Source: JAKAWQ01 sp035509315 | GTDB lineage: Bacteria; Pseudomonadota; Alphaproteobacteria; Acetobacterales; Acetobacteraceae | Direction: 5' to 3' | NCBI GenBank assembly: GCA_035509315.1 | Contig: DATJLS010000068.1 | Coordinates: 24,628-88,627 of the forward strand | DNA: 64,000 nucleotides | Shown here: positions 33,244 to 42,096 of the stretch, in pieces | Position numbering within the stretch: the first letter of the stretch is position 1 | How the letters are laid out: each line of letters opens with the position of its first letter | Program-made: the position numbers and the translations under genes | The notes under the pieces: generated by a model | Seen by the model: the letters and a program-made list of their open reading frames with translations, nothing else | What the model was told of the DNA's origin: nothing | The model's database searches: none

Positions 33244-34014
33244 TCAGATCGATTTTACCTCCCCGCCGTCCATGCGAAGCGTCGAGCCGGTCATCCAGCG
33301 GGCACCGGGTGACACCAGGAAGGCCATCAGCTCCGCGATTTCCTCTGGCTCCCCATATCGCGCGATGCCCGCTTCCTTCGGAAAGTTGGCTGTCGCCTCC
33401 TCGACCGTCATGTTGTGCAGCGGCGCCCAGTGCTGGAGGTACGAACGGCGGCGGCCGGTCATCACCGGGCCGGGCAGGACACTGTTGACCTGCACGCCGT
33501 CGGCAATGCCGCGATCGGAGAACGCCTTCGCAAGAGCGACGATCGCGGCGTTGATCGTGCCGACAGCGGCGTAAGGCGCCTTCGGGAACAGGGCCGAATT
33601 GCCGGACATCAGGACCACGGCGCCCTTGGCCACCTTCAGCGCCGGCCACGCGGCGATCGTGAGGCGCCGGGCACCATGCAGCTTCAGCGCCAGCCCGCCC
33701 TCCCATTGCGCATCGGTCATCTTGAACAGGTCGATCTGCGGCACGGCGCCTGCGATGTTGAGGAGCGCGTCGATCCGGCCGAAGGCCGCCAAGGTCTGGT
33801 CGACAACGGCCTGCGCGGCCGGGGGCTCGGCGAGGTCGGCATCGATGACCAGCGCTTCCGCGCCAGCCTCCCTGACCGCCGCTGCCGTTTGCTCGAGATT
33901 GGCGCGGTTGCGCGCCACCAGGGCGAGTGCCGAGAAATCCCGCGCGAGACGCACGGCGGTGGCCCGGCCGATGCCCTGGCTGGCGCCGGTGACGACGGCA
34001 ACCGACTTCGACAT
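33244..34014 (-). CDS. SDR-family protein with altered active site
   Basis: 256 residues. The Rossmann motif TGASQGIG is at 9-16. NNAG is replaced by NIAG (86-89). The catalytic region reads APYAAVGTINAA: Y148 is present but the lysine four residues on is G152. S137/S140 remain. Without that lysine classical SDR catalysis would be impaired, so it may be a divergent enzyme. The C-terminal GSTLRMDGGEVKSI is normal. It lies 32 bases downstream of the hydrolase at 34047 in a likely three-gene unit facing the CGNR regulator. Confidence 0.82.
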   Translation of the reverse strand: MSKSVAVVTGASQGIGRATAVRLARDFSALALVARNRANLEQTAAAVREAGAEALVIDADLAEPPAAQAVVDQTLAAFGRIDALLNIAGAVPQIDLFKMTDAQWEGGLALKLHGARRLTIAAWPALKVAKGAVVLMSGNSALFPKAPYAAVGTINAAIVALAKAFSDRGIADGVQVNSVLPGPVMTGRRRSYLQHWAPLHNMTVEEATANFPKEAGIARYGEPEEIAELMAFLVSPGARWMTGSTLRMDGGEVKSI

Positions 34015-34046
34015 TTGGAGTCTCCATCAATCCGTGGGTCGGGGAA

Positions 34047-34892
34047 TCAGCGGCGGAGGAAGTCGCGGATGGCCGCCGCGATCTCCTCAACGTGGGTCTC
34101 CAGCGCGAAATGTCCGGTGTCCAAGAAGCGGACGATGGCGTCCGGGATGTCGCGCTTGAAGGCCTCGGCGCCCGGCGGCAGGAAGAACGGGTCGTTCCTG
34201 CCCCATACGGCGAGGAAAGGCGGCTTGCGGGTCCGGAAATATGTCTGGAAGGTCGGGTAGAGCGCGACATTGCTCTTGTAGTCGCCGAAAAGGTCGAGCT
34301 GCACCTCGGCCGCCCCGGGCCGGGTCAGATAGAAATTGTCGAGCGAATATCCGTCCGGCGAGACCGTTGTCGGATCGGGCACGCCATGCGTGTACTGCCA
34401 GATCGTCGTCTCGGGCGTGAGGAACGCGCGCAGCGCCTCGCGATTGGCCTCGGAGGAATCCTGCCAATAGGCCCGGATCGGGTTCCAGCCCTCGCTCAGC
34501 CCTTCCTCGTATGCGTTGCCATTCTGGGAAATGATCGCCGTGATCCGCTCCGGATGCTTCACGGCGAGCCGGAAGCCGGTCGGCGCGCCGTAATCGAAGA
34601 CATAGACGGCGTAACGATCGAAGCCGACAACCTCCGTGAAGCGGTCGATGGTCGCTGCGATCCGCTCGAAGCTGTGACCGCGGGCCGGCATGCCGGAATT
34701 GCCGAAGCCCGGCAGATCGGGGGCGACGATATGGAAGCGATCGGCCAGGAGCGGGATGAGGTTGCGGAACATGTGGCTCGCGCTCGGGAAGCCGTGCAGC
34801 AGCAGCAATTTCGGAGCGCCCGCCAAGCCGGCCTCGCGATAGAAGATCTTGAAGCCATCCACGTCGGCGGTTCGATACTTGACAGCGGTCAT
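34047..34892 (-). CDS. Alpha/beta hydrolase (haloalkane dehalogenase / epoxide hydrolase-like)
   Basis: 281 residues. HGFPSASHMF at about 33-42 gives the oxyanion HG motif, and VAPDLPGFGNSG follows. The nucleophile elbow reads YVFDYGAPTGF near 97-107, so an aspartate is the nucleophile, as in dehalogenases and epoxide hydrolases. The acid lies in VWGRNDPFFLPPGAE and the base His in LDTGHFALETH near 257-267. Probably releases or detoxifies a small organic molecule. Second gene of the unit controlled from 35772. Confidence 0.85.
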   Translation of the reverse strand: MTAVKYRTADVDGFKIFYREAGLAGAPKLLLLHGFPSASHMFRNLIPLLADRFHIVAPDLPGFGNSGMPARGHSFERIAATIDRFTEVVGFDRYAVYVFDYGAPTGFRLAVKHPERITAIISQNGNAYEEGLSEGWNPIRAYWQDSSEANREALRAFLTPETTIWQYTHGVPDPTTVSPDGYSLDNFYLTRPGAAEVQLDLFGDYKSNVALYPTFQTYFRTRKPPFLAVWGRNDPFFLPPGAEAFKRDIPDAIVRFLDTGHFALETHVEEIAAAIRDFLRR

Positions 34893-34985
34893 CGGTGGAT
34901 TTCCATTGATTGAGTGTAACCTTCTAGTAGAGAATAGAGTGGTTAGAGGAGAATGCGCGAAGCCGTTCCCGACCGGTCTGCGAGG

Positions 34986-35699
34986 CTAGCCGCCGCCCTC
35001 GGCTCGAACCGCTTCGATCGCCTCGCCGAGCACATCCAGCACGACGGAGGGCGCGGTCACGATCGGTGTGTGATCGACGGCATGCGAGCGCACCCGGGCC
35101 TGCATGCGCTCGGCCATGAAGCGCTGATTGCCCGCAACGATCATGCGGTCCTGCTCGGCCACCAGGAACCAGGTCGGGCGGTCCTTCCACAGGGGCCGCG
35201 GCACCGCGACGGTGATGCAGGCGGGCGAGATCGGCCGCTGGACCGCCGCCAGCACCGCCCGCTCCTCCGCGGGGGCATTTTGCGCGAAGGCGGCGGCAAA
35301 GGCCGTGTCGGGCAGGTAGATCAGCCCGTGATCGTCGGGCGCGAGCTTCGGTGCCTGCGGATGCGGCTCACCGCGGTAGAAAACATCCGCGACCGTCTCG
35401 CCCTCATCCGGCGCCAGGGCGGCGACATAGAGAAGCGCCTTCACCTTGTCGCCGCGCGCGGCGGCGATGACGGCGCCGGCATAGGCATGACCGGCCAGAA
35501 CGACCGGCCCCCTCACCCGCTCCAGGGCACGATCGAGCGCCGCCACGTCATCCTGGAACGAGGTCAGCGGCAGCGGCGCCGCCGACGCTTCGATACCGTC
35601 CGCGGCCAGCTTCCTGATGACCTTCGACCAGCTCGATCCGTCGGCCCAGGCGCCATGGACGAGCACGACACTCACATTCCTCGGATTCAAGGACATCAT
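34986..35699 (-). CDS. Alpha/beta hydrolase (EstC/MES-like), Ala at the nucleophile position
   Basis: 237 residues. VVLVHGAWADGSSWSKVI at about 11-28 is typical of this small esterase-like family; the elbow reads LAGHAYAGAVI near 68-78, with alanine in the usual serine place. The late VAEQDRMI and DHTPIV supply the expected Asp and His. Several relatives of this group carry GHAYAG, so the substitution may be a family trait. It is the promoter-proximal gene of the leftward unit, 93 bases before the next hydrolase. Confidence 0.8.
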   Translation of the reverse strand: MMSLNPRNVSVVLVHGAWADGSSWSKVIRKLAADGIEASAAPLPLTSFQDDVAALDRALERVRGPVVLAGHAYAGAVIAAARGDKVKALLYVAALAPDEGETVADVFYRGEPHPQAPKLAPDDHGLIYLPDTAFAAAFAQNAPAEERAVLAAVQRPISPACITVAVPRPLWKDRPTWFLVAEQDRMIVAGNQRFMAERMQARVRSHAVDHTPIVTAPSVVLDVLGEAIEAVRAEGGG

Positions 35700-35771
35700 C
35701 GTTCTCCCTGCAAAAGGACCAAAGGTTTAGTGACCTCTCCATGGACGGGGGTGTGGCTACCCGCGTCTCAG

Positions 35772-35802
35772 GTAACTTGTCAACACACTTATGACAGGTT
35801 AC
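35772..35802. promoter_or_regulatory. 31-bp palindromic operator between hydrolase unit and CGNR regulator
   Basis: GTAACTTGTCA (35772-35782), a 9-base spacer, and TGACAGGTTAC (35792-35802): 10 of 11 positions pair. Rightward, TTGTCA and TACTTT are 17 bases apart and could be the regulator's -35/-10. A perfect TTGACA lies in the left arm reading leftward. A repressor here would control both directions. An ATG inside the right arm is therefore unlikely to be the regulator's start. Confidence 0.65.
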
Positions 35803-35865
35803 TTTCCAGGGATGTTTACGAAGGCCGGCCCGGGTGCGCCCCCCCGGACTGGAAGAGGGGGTCCG

Positions 35866-36537
35866 ATGGATTGTCGCCTGCCTGCGATCTTTGTCGGCGA
35901 TGCGCCGGGCTTGGATTTCCTCAATTCGATTGCGACACCGGTCGATACCACCATCGACTGGATCGATGACGGCGAGGGCTATCTGAGCTGGCTCAAGCAA
36001 GCTCGTTTGGTGTCGGACGAGGTGCTCCAGGACGTGAGAGCGGGCGCCTTGCCGGGCGAGCTCGACAAGGTCGCGAATCAGGCGCGGAGCCTACGGGAAT
36101 GGTTCAGGAATTTTGTGCGCCAAAATAAGGGCCGTCCGCTGACGGTGGAGGCTCTCACCGAGCTGGAGCCGCTCAACCGTCTGCTCGAGCGCGACGAGAG
36201 CTTTGCCCGGATCGTCCCTCGTCCGGCAGGGCAAGGGCCTTTCGAGCTGCGGACAGTGCGCCGATGGCGCAGCCCCGATGTACTTCTGCTCCCTGTCGGA
36301 GAGGCACTGGCCCAGCTCGCCTGCGCGGAAGATTTCTCGCACGTGAAAGCCTGCGAGGGCCCGGCCTGCACGCTCCTCTTCGCCGACCACACACGGGGCC
36401 ATGCGCGACGCTGGTGCAGCATGGCGATCTGCGGCAACCGCGCGAAGCAGGCGGCGCACCGGTACAGGCACAGGCTGCGTCGGCATGAGAGTGTGATCGC
36501 CGAAGGCGGGATCATCGTGGGCCGTCACGCCCTATGA
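35866..36537 (+). CDS. ABATE/CGNR zinc-finger transcriptional regulator
   Basis: 223 residues from the ATG at 35866, preceded by GAAGAGGGGG; the in-frame ATG 25 codons earlier sits inside the operator. The N-terminal ABATE domain (about 1-150) includes GLDFLNSIATP. The C-terminal CGNR finger has C163, C168, C184 and C189, with CGNR at 189-192 followed by a basic AAHRYRHRLRRH helix. The family is thought to be stress-responsive DNA-binding proteins. Divergence from the hydrolase unit across a palindrome indicates local control. The last codons resemble a dispersed repeat (GTGATCGCCGAAGG near 36493). Confidence 0.85.
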   Translation: MDCRLPAIFVGDAPGLDFLNSIATPVDTTIDWIDDGEGYLSWLKQARLVSDEVLQDVRAGALPGELDKVANQARSLREWFRNFVRQNKGRPLTVEALTELEPLNRLLERDESFARIVPRPAGQGPFELRTVRRWRSPDVLLLPVGEALAQLACAEDFSHVKACEGPACTLLFADHTRGHARRWCSMAICGNRAKQAAHRYRHRLRRHESVIAEGGIIVGRHAL

Positions 36538-36601
36538 GGGCGGGCGCTGCCCCGCCGCGCTCTGGCCTTGCGCATGACGCGCCAGCCAGACAGGCTTTCT
36601 G

Positions 36602-37264
36602 CTACAGGATCCCGTGGCGAGAATAGACATCCCGCAGGCTGGCACCCGCGCGCAGTTCCGCGAGTGTGGTGCGTTCGCCTCTCAACTTCTCTCGCCCTAG
36701 CCTCAGCACCTCGGCCTCCACCGCCCGGGGCACGACAACGACGCCATCCGCATCACCGAAGACGAGATCGCCGGTGCAGACGGTGACACCTGCGCATTCT
36801 ATGGGCACGTCGATCGCCATCATCCGTCCCCGGCCCTTGCTGTCGAGCGGCGCGATGCCGCCGTGGAAAACCGGAAACCCCATGGCGCGTATCGCCGTGA
36901 TGTCCCGCACGCAGCCATCCATCACCGCGCCCGCCGCGCCACGTATCTGTGCCGCAGTCGAAAGCAACTCGCCCCAGGGCGCAACACGTTTCGGATTGCC
37001 GCAGGCAAAGACCGGAATCTCTCCGGGCTTCAAACTGTCCACCAGCTCCATTTCGAGCTCGTACGGGTTGATGCCCGGCTCCGCATGAAAGACCTCCATG
37101 AAGGCCCCGGTGCGCGCGCGGCCGACCATGATGCGGCTTTCATCCAGCGGCCGAATGCGGGAGGGCATGGCTTGCCGCGTCCGCCCCACCGCATCGAGGC
37201 AATCGGAAATCAGTGCTGTGAAGAAACTCCGCTGCAGCTCCGCGAGATCGCCCATTTCGGTCAT
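36602..37264 (-). CDS. RraA-family protein (HMG/CHA-type aldolase fold)
   Basis: 220 residues. The family centre is present: GELLSTAAQIRG at 98-109 and DGCVRD at 116-121 with R120 and D121, then a conserved acidic GDLVFGDADGVVVVP segment. Members include RNase E inhibitors and metal-dependent 4-hydroxy-4-methyl-2-oxoglutarate/oxaloacetate aldolases or decarboxylases. Its place in a sugar-acid island points to lyase or decarboxylase chemistry rather than RNase control. Its ATG overlaps the regulator's stop (ATGA at 37261-37264). Confidence 0.82.
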   Translation of the reverse strand: MTEMGDLAELQRSFFTALISDCLDAVGRTRQAMPSRIRPLDESRIMVGRARTGAFMEVFHAEPGINPYELEMELVDSLKPGEIPVFACGNPKRVAPWGELLSTAAQIRGAAGAVMDGCVRDITAIRAMGFPVFHGGIAPLDSKGRGRMMAIDVPIECAGVTVCTGDLVFGDADGVVVVPRAVEAEVLRLGREKLRGERTTLAELRAGASLRDVYSRHGIL

Positions 37265-38043
37265 GACGCCCTCCTCGCCGGTTTCTTCCCGGCACGCGCG
37301 GCTGGGCGCACGCGCGCCGGCCGCTTCACAACCCGTGCCGACAGGGCCTCCGCCACGTCGCGTTCCGAACCATCCACCAACCGCAGCATCGCAGTGGCGG
37401 CGGCGGCGGCATCCTGGCGCGCGATGGCTTCCATCACGTGCTTGTGCAGGGGCAGGGACTGCCGCTGGCCACGCGGCGCATCGAGCGCCATGCGCAATGT
37501 GATGTCGAGGGCGGCCGTCACCATGTCGGCAAGCGAGCGGAAGAGGGAATTGCCGACCGCGGTTGCGATGACGCGATGAAATCGCACATCGGGCGCGAAA
37601 AACTGTTCGGTGTCCTCGCCGGCTGCAACCATCTCCTCATAAGCCTGGCGAAGCTCGCCAAGCTGCCCAGGCGTGATGCGGGTGGCGGCGAGAGAAGCCG
37701 CCGCAGGCTCGACGACACGGCGCAGCTCGAAAAGTTCCCTGGCAAAGGTCTGTTGGTCACCGCCGCGACCACGCCAGGCAAGAATATCGGGATCGAGCTG
37801 ATTCCAGGCCGACATCTCTCGCACGCGCCCACCCGCACGCGTGCGGATGCCGATGAGATTCTTGCTCACCAGCACGCGCAGCGCCTCGCGCACCACGCTG
37901 CGGCTCACCAGCAGCCGTTCGCACCATTCCGCCTCGTTGGGCAGGGCCTCGTTCGGCGCGAAGCGACCGCCGACAATCTCCTGCCCGATTGCCTGCACCA
38001 CACGATCGACGAGAGAACGGGCGCGGATCGGCGGCAGGCTCAT
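37261..38043 (-). CDS. FadR/GntR-family transcriptional regulator
   Basis: 260 residues. The winged helix is at about 10-75 (VVQAIGQEIVGGRF; LPNEAEWCERLLVSRSVVREAL), followed by an FCD-type all-helical ligand domain with metal-binding-like residues in PDVRFHRVIA (D152, H156) and LHKHVMEAI (H200, H202). FCD regulators usually sense sugar acids or other carboxylates. The C-terminal tail RPARVRPAARAGKKPARR is strongly basic. It sits between the RraA gene and the permease with 1-4-base overlaps, so it is in the operon it probably controls. Confidence 0.9.
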   Translation of the reverse strand: MSLPPIRARSLVDRVVQAIGQEIVGGRFAPNEALPNEAEWCERLLVSRSVVREALRVLVSKNLIGIRTRAGGRVREMSAWNQLDPDILAWRGRGGDQQTFARELFELRRVVEPAAASLAATRITPGQLGELRQAYEEMVAAGEDTEQFFAPDVRFHRVIATAVGNSLFRSLADMVTAALDITLRMALDAPRGQRQSLPLHKHVMEAIARQDAAAAATAMLRLVDGSERDVAEALSARVVKRPARVRPAARAGKKPARRAS

Positions 38044-38960
38044 TATGTGGCCGCCGCCGCGCGACGATAGAAGGCCATGAGCGGCAGGGAAACGAGCGCG
38101 ATCACGATCAGCAGCACGATTCCGACCGTGGCACCCATGCCGAAATCTGTCTGCGAGAAGGCCAGCCGATAAATATAGAACTCCATCGTGGTGGTGCTGA
38201 ATCCCGGGCCGCCGCCCGTCATCACGAAGATGAGGCTGAAGAGAGCAGTGAACGCGGCGATCAGGGTGATGATGGTGACAAATACGATGAAGCGGGTCAT
38301 CAGCGGCAGAATGATATGACGCACCGCGCGAAGCAAGCCTGCCCCGTCGATCGTCGCCGCCTCCAGCACATGCGTATCGATGCTGCCGAGTCCGATGAGG
38401 AAGATCAGCGTGTTCGGCCCGACCTGCGACCAGACGAACGTCAGGGCGATCGGGATGATGGCGGTGTGGACATTGCCGAGGAGATCCATGCGGAGAAAGC
38501 CGAGACCGATGACGCTCAGCAGACGATTGAGGATGCCGTCGGCAGAGAAGAAGCGCAGCCAAACAATGCCGGTCACCACCCAGGAGAGTGTTGCGGGAAG
38601 GAAGACGAGCGCCCTTGCCCAGCGCCAGCCAAGCGGCTCGGCGGAGATCAGGAGCGCGACACAGAAAGGCAGCGCGACGGCAAAGGGAACCGAGAGCAGA
38701 AGAAGAAGATTGTTGAGGAGAACACTTCCGAAATCGGCGCTGTGCAGAAGAGTCCTGTAATTGCCGAGACCGTTCCACGTCGCCTCCAGGCCATCCCACT
38801 GGGTGAGGCTGTAGTACGCAGTCTCGAGGATCGGCACGATGAGGCAGAGGCCCCAGAGGATGAGCAACGGAGCCATGAAGACAGACGCCGCGCGCCGCCG
38901 CTCATGCTGGAACCGGCGGCGCGGACGTGCCGGCAGGCCCCTGCCCTCGCGCTGAAGCAA
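38043..38960 (-). CDS. Carbohydrate ABC permease (MalF/UgpA type)
   Basis: 305 residues with six membrane helices after a basic N-terminal tail. The EAA loop reads LEAATIDGAGLLRAVRHIILP near 197-217 by family position. LTQWDGLEATWNGLGNYRTLL is the usual first periplasmic loop. It pairs with the MalG-type permease encoded on the opposite strand at 41256. It lies 10 bases downstream of the binding-protein gene. Its stop TAA shares its last base with the regulator's ATG. Confidence 0.9.
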   Translation of the reverse strand: MLQREGRGLPARPRRRFQHERRRAASVFMAPLLILWGLCLIVPILETAYYSLTQWDGLEATWNGLGNYRTLLHSADFGSVLLNNLLLLLSVPFAVALPFCVALLISAEPLGWRWARALVFLPATLSWVVTGIVWLRFFSADGILNRLLSVIGLGFLRMDLLGNVHTAIIPIALTFVWSQVGPNTLIFLIGLGSIDTHVLEAATIDGAGLLRAVRHIILPLMTRFIVFVTIITLIAAFTALFSLIFVMTGGGPGFSTTTMEFYIYRLAFSQTDFGMGATVGIVLLIVIALVSLPLMAFYRRAAAAT

Positions 38961-38970
38961 CGCGAACCTG

Positions 38971-40281
38971 TCAGCGCTTCTGGTCCTCGGGAAGATTGTT
39001 CCACGTATCCTGCATCTTCTGCAGCGCCGCTTGAACGGTCATCTGCCCCGCGAAGGCTGCCGTGAGCACACGCGATCCCGTATCGACCACAGGCGGCTGG
39101 ATGACATTGTCGATCATCGGATAGACCGTGTAGCCCTCGGAGGAGAGTGAGAGCAGACCAGCATAAAGCGGGTTGCTCGCGGGATAGCCCTGACGCGCCG
39201 GAACGAGCCCGGTCTTGGAAAGGATCTTCTGAGCCTCGCCGCTCATCAGGAAGGTCAGGAAGGTGGCGGCATCCTTCTTGTTCTGCGAGGATTTCAGGAT
39301 CGAGAGGCCATCGCCCGGCATCTCGACAACACCCTTGATCGGACTGTCCGAATAGGGCAGCGGAAAAGCGCCGAGATCAGGGCCGAGCTTGTCCGAGAGC
39401 TGCTGCAGATTCCAGTTGCCGTCCACGATCATCGCGGCCTTCCCCTGGCTGAACTTGCCCAGGATGTCGGTTGCCGTCAGCACGTCCGGATTGGTGCAGC
39501 CCTTGGCGTGCAGGTCCGCCCATTTCTGGATCTGCGCCGCGATGGCGGGCGTCGTCCAGGGAATCTTTCCGTTCGCGAATCCGGTCCAGGCTTGCACCGG
39601 ATAGATCCCCGCCATCAGGTAGCTGAGATCGTAGAAAGGATAGAATTCCGAGCTCAGGGCCTGGCTGTCGCTGCCATAGAGCATCGGCGTGATGCCGGCG
39701 GCGCGAAGCTTCGTGCAGGCCGTTGCAAGTTCGGACCAGCTGCGCGGCGGTCCATCGAGCCCGACCTTCTTCAGCAGAGCCTTGTTGTAGAAGCCGATAT
39801 AGAATTGATCCTCCAGCGGCAGCACATAAAGCTTCTTCGTCGGATCGAAATCCTCGGACGCCCAGGCCAGCCCCTTCATCTGAGAGAGCGGCTGGGCCGG
39901 CAGCAGCGGGCGCAGATCCGCGAGCAGGTTGGCGTATTTGAGGTCGAAAAGGCCGGTCCACATCACCGCCAGATCAGGCGCCTTGTGGGAGATCACGGCC
40001 GCCGTCAGCAACGCAAAATAATTGTCCGCGGGCTGGCTCACCACATTCACGGTGATGGCGGGATCCGCTTTCTCGAAGGCGCTGACGACGGCCAGGAGCG
40101 CCGTTGTATTCACCTCGGTTCCATAATTGTGCCAGATCGTGATCGTTCCGGCATCCGCCGGCCGGGCGGCACCAAAGCCGCAGAACGCGGCCAGGCCCAT
40201 CGCGGCAGCCATCAAAGAGCGCCGCCATCCTTTGCCTTTGGCGGAGGCGCTGGTTGCTGAGGAAACCTTGGGTCCGGGCAT
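38971..40281 (-). CDS. Carbohydrate ABC substrate-binding protein (family 1)
   Basis: 436 residues. Basic N-terminus, then a signal (SLMAAAMGLAAFCGFGAARPADA, described by position 22-44), then the mature fold beginning TITIWHNYGTEVN. The block LEDQFYIGFYNKALLKKVGL near 158-177, and GKFSQGKAAMIVDGNWNLQQL mark the MalE/UgpB-like family. It would bind a sugar, polyol or sugar acid in the periplasm. It is the first gene of the leftward transcript and faces the dehydrogenase across a 168-base gap with an AT-rich palindrome. Confidence 0.9.
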   Translation of the reverse strand: MPGPKVSSATSASAKGKGWRRSLMAAAMGLAAFCGFGAARPADAGTITIWHNYGTEVNTTALLAVVSAFEKADPAITVNVVSQPADNYFALLTAAVISHKAPDLAVMWTGLFDLKYANLLADLRPLLPAQPLSQMKGLAWASEDFDPTKKLYVLPLEDQFYIGFYNKALLKKVGLDGPPRSWSELATACTKLRAAGITPMLYGSDSQALSSEFYPFYDLSYLMAGIYPVQAWTGFANGKIPWTTPAIAAQIQKWADLHAKGCTNPDVLTATDILGKFSQGKAAMIVDGNWNLQQLSDKLGPDLGAFPLPYSDSPIKGVVEMPGDGLSILKSSQNKKDAATFLTFLMSGEAQKILSKTGLVPARQGYPASNPLYAGLLSLSSEGYTVYPMIDNVIQPPVVDTGSRVLTAAFAGQMTVQAALQKMQDTWNNLPEDQKR

Positions 40282-40360
40282 GAGACATCTCCTTCCTTGG
40301 CGAGGGGTGCGGAGCGGCTGAGGCGGAAAAGGTCCGTTCTCAGTCGAAGACGGCTCTTGG

Positions 40361-40383
40361 TTAAATCAGATAATATGTTTTAA
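40361..40383. promoter_or_regulatory. 23-bp AT-rich imperfect palindrome in the sugar-acid divergent promoter
   Basis: TTAAATCAGA-TAA-TATGTTTTAA: 8 of 10 arm positions pair. It is the most AT-rich stretch for several kilobases and lies between the two divergent halves of the transporter/catabolic island, the natural site for the FadR-type regulator. Confidence 0.5.
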
Positions 40384-40449
40384 TAGCGAGCCAGCCCTGT
40401 CAACCGGAATCGACGGGCCCGTATCGAAATGAGACCGCAAGGAGCGGCG

Positions 40450-41220
40450 ATGGAACCGACCGATGCAAGCTATCCGAGCCTCCGGGGCCGCCATGTCATC
40501 ATCACGGGAGGCGCGAGCGGTATCGGAGAGAGCATCGTCGAGCATTTCGCCGCTCAAAAAGCGCTGGTCTCCTTCCTCGATATCCAGCGGGAAGCGAGCG
40601 AAGCGCTCGCCGGACGCATTGCCGCGCGCGGCGAAGAACGCCCCGACTTCGTTCATTGCGATCTCACCGATCTCGATGCCCTGCGCGCGGCTATCGGCAG
40701 CGCCATTGCCCGCCGCGGCACGCCTGCGGCTCTCGTCAACAATGCCGGGAATGACGATCGCCACAAGATCGAAGCGGTGACGCCCGATTATTGGCAGAAC
40801 CGCATGGATACGAATCTTCGCCACCAGTTCTTCGCGTCCCAGGCGGTGCGCCCCGCCATGCGCGATGCCGGCGGCGGCTCGATCATCTGCTTCGGCTCGA
40901 TCAGCTGGATGGCCGGCGAAGCGGGCTACATCGCCTATGTCACCGCCAAGGCCGCGATCGGCGGCCTGACAAGGGGGCTCGCGCGGGAGCTCGGGCCCGA
41001 GCGCATTCGCGTCAATTGCGTCGTCCCCGGCTGGGTGATGACGAAACGGCAGGTCGAACTCTGGCTGGATGAGACCGGTGAGCGGCAGATCGCCGAACGG
41101 CAATGTCTGCCCGACAAGCTCATGCCGCCCGATCTCGCCCGCATGGTGCTGTGGCTTGCCGCATCCGACAGCCGCATGTGCACGGCGCAGAATTTCATCG
41201 TCGATGCCGGGTGGGTATGA
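40450..41220 (+). CDS. SDR, D-xylose 1-dehydrogenase-like
   Basis: 256 residues from the ATG at 40450, preceded by AAGGAG. TGGASGIG at 19-26, NNAGNDDRHK at 97-106, S150/S152, Y163 and K167. The opening YPSLRGRHVIITGG, the NDDRHK block, FGSISW, VPGWVMTKRQ and the terminal VDAGWV closely parallel Caulobacter D-xylose dehydrogenase (XylB). It would oxidise an aldopentose to the lactone with NAD. The next two genes are a permease and a pentonate dehydratase, which fits a non-phosphorylative pentose pathway. Confidence 0.85.
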   Translation: MEPTDASYPSLRGRHVIITGGASGIGESIVEHFAAQKALVSFLDIQREASEALAGRIAARGEERPDFVHCDLTDLDALRAAIGSAIARRGTPAALVNNAGNDDRHKIEAVTPDYWQNRMDTNLRHQFFASQAVRPAMRDAGGGSIICFGSISWMAGEAGYIAYVTAKAAIGGLTRGLARELGPERIRVNCVVPGWVMTKRQVELWLDETGERQIAERQCLPDKLMPPDLARMVLWLAASDSRMCTAQNFIVDAGWV

Positions 41221-41255
41221 CGGCAGCGGATGGCGCGACAGGCGAAGGTTGAGCG

Positions 41256-42068
41256 GTGAAGCGCTTGTTCAGCCCCACGGCCCGCAAGGTGGCAGCCATC
41301 CCGCTGGTGGTGGTTCTGGTCGTCATGCTCTTTCCCTTCTACGTCATCGGCCGCAGCGCGATGGAGAGCGAGGACGCAAGCGGCCTTGCCCATCTCAGCC
41401 TGCGAAACTGGCGCGTACTCTTCGCGCATCTGCCGGTGGCCCGGCAGCTCTTCAATTCCACCGTGATCACGCTCGGTTCCGTCACGGTGATCTTGTTGGT
41501 GAGCGCTCTCGCCGCCTTCGCGCTGACGAAGCTCAGGCTCCGCGGCGGGGGACCGCTGCTGAGCGTCATCGCCGCCAGCATGATGATCCCCATGCAGTCG
41601 ATCATCCTGACCGAATTCATCAATTTCGCCTCGCTCGGCCTCAGCGACAACATGCTCTCGGTCATTCTGACCTATGCCGCGCTCGGTGTGCCCTTCGGCT
41701 GCTTCCTGCTCACCTCCTTCATGCGGGACCTGCCGGACGAGCTTGTCGAGGCGGCGCAGATCGACGGCATGGCCTACTGGCGCATGTTCCTGCATGTGAT
41801 CCTGCCGCTCTCTGTGCCGGCGCTTCTCGCGGTCGGCGTGCTGCAATTCATCCAGATCTGGGACGACCTTCTCGTCGCTCTCATCTTCCTGCAGGAACCG
41901 ACAGTGCGTACCATCACCGTGGGACTGGCCGTGCTGCAGTCGGGCAGAGTGCTCGATATCCCCGTGCTGCTCGCGGGCTCGCTCCTGAGCGCCGTACCGG
42001 CGATGGCGGCCTATCTCCTGTTCCAGCGCTACCTCATCGGTGGGTTGATGCTCGGCATCGGCAAGTAG
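41256..42068 (+). CDS. Carbohydrate ABC permease (MalG/UgpE type)
   Basis: 270 residues, six membrane helices. The EAA loop reads LVEAAQIDGMAYWRMFLHVI near 163-182 with the following LPLSVPAL. It partners the MalF-type permease at 38043. The two halves of the importer are on divergent transcripts, and no ATPase gene of the MalK/UgpC type is in the window, so a shared ATPase from elsewhere is presumably used. Confidence 0.9.
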   Translation: MKRLFSPTARKVAAIPLVVVLVVMLFPFYVIGRSAMESEDASGLAHLSLRNWRVLFAHLPVARQLFNSTVITLGSVTVILLVSALAAFALTKLRLRGGGPLLSVIAASMMIPMQSIILTEFINFASLGLSDNMLSVILTYAALGVPFGCFLLTSFMRDLPDELVEAAQIDGMAYWRMFLHVILPLSVPALLAVGVLQFIQIWDDLLVALIFLQEPTVRTITVGLAVLQSGRVLDIPVLLAGSLLSAVPAMAAYLLFQRYLIGGLMLGIGK

Positions 42069-42096
42069 CGCAGCCACGGTTTTTGGAGATTTCGTG

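Noticed and set aside
37989..39065. 358-codon plus-strand frame opposite the FadR and permease genes
   Set aside because: Highly charged low-complexity product, antisense to two clear genes.
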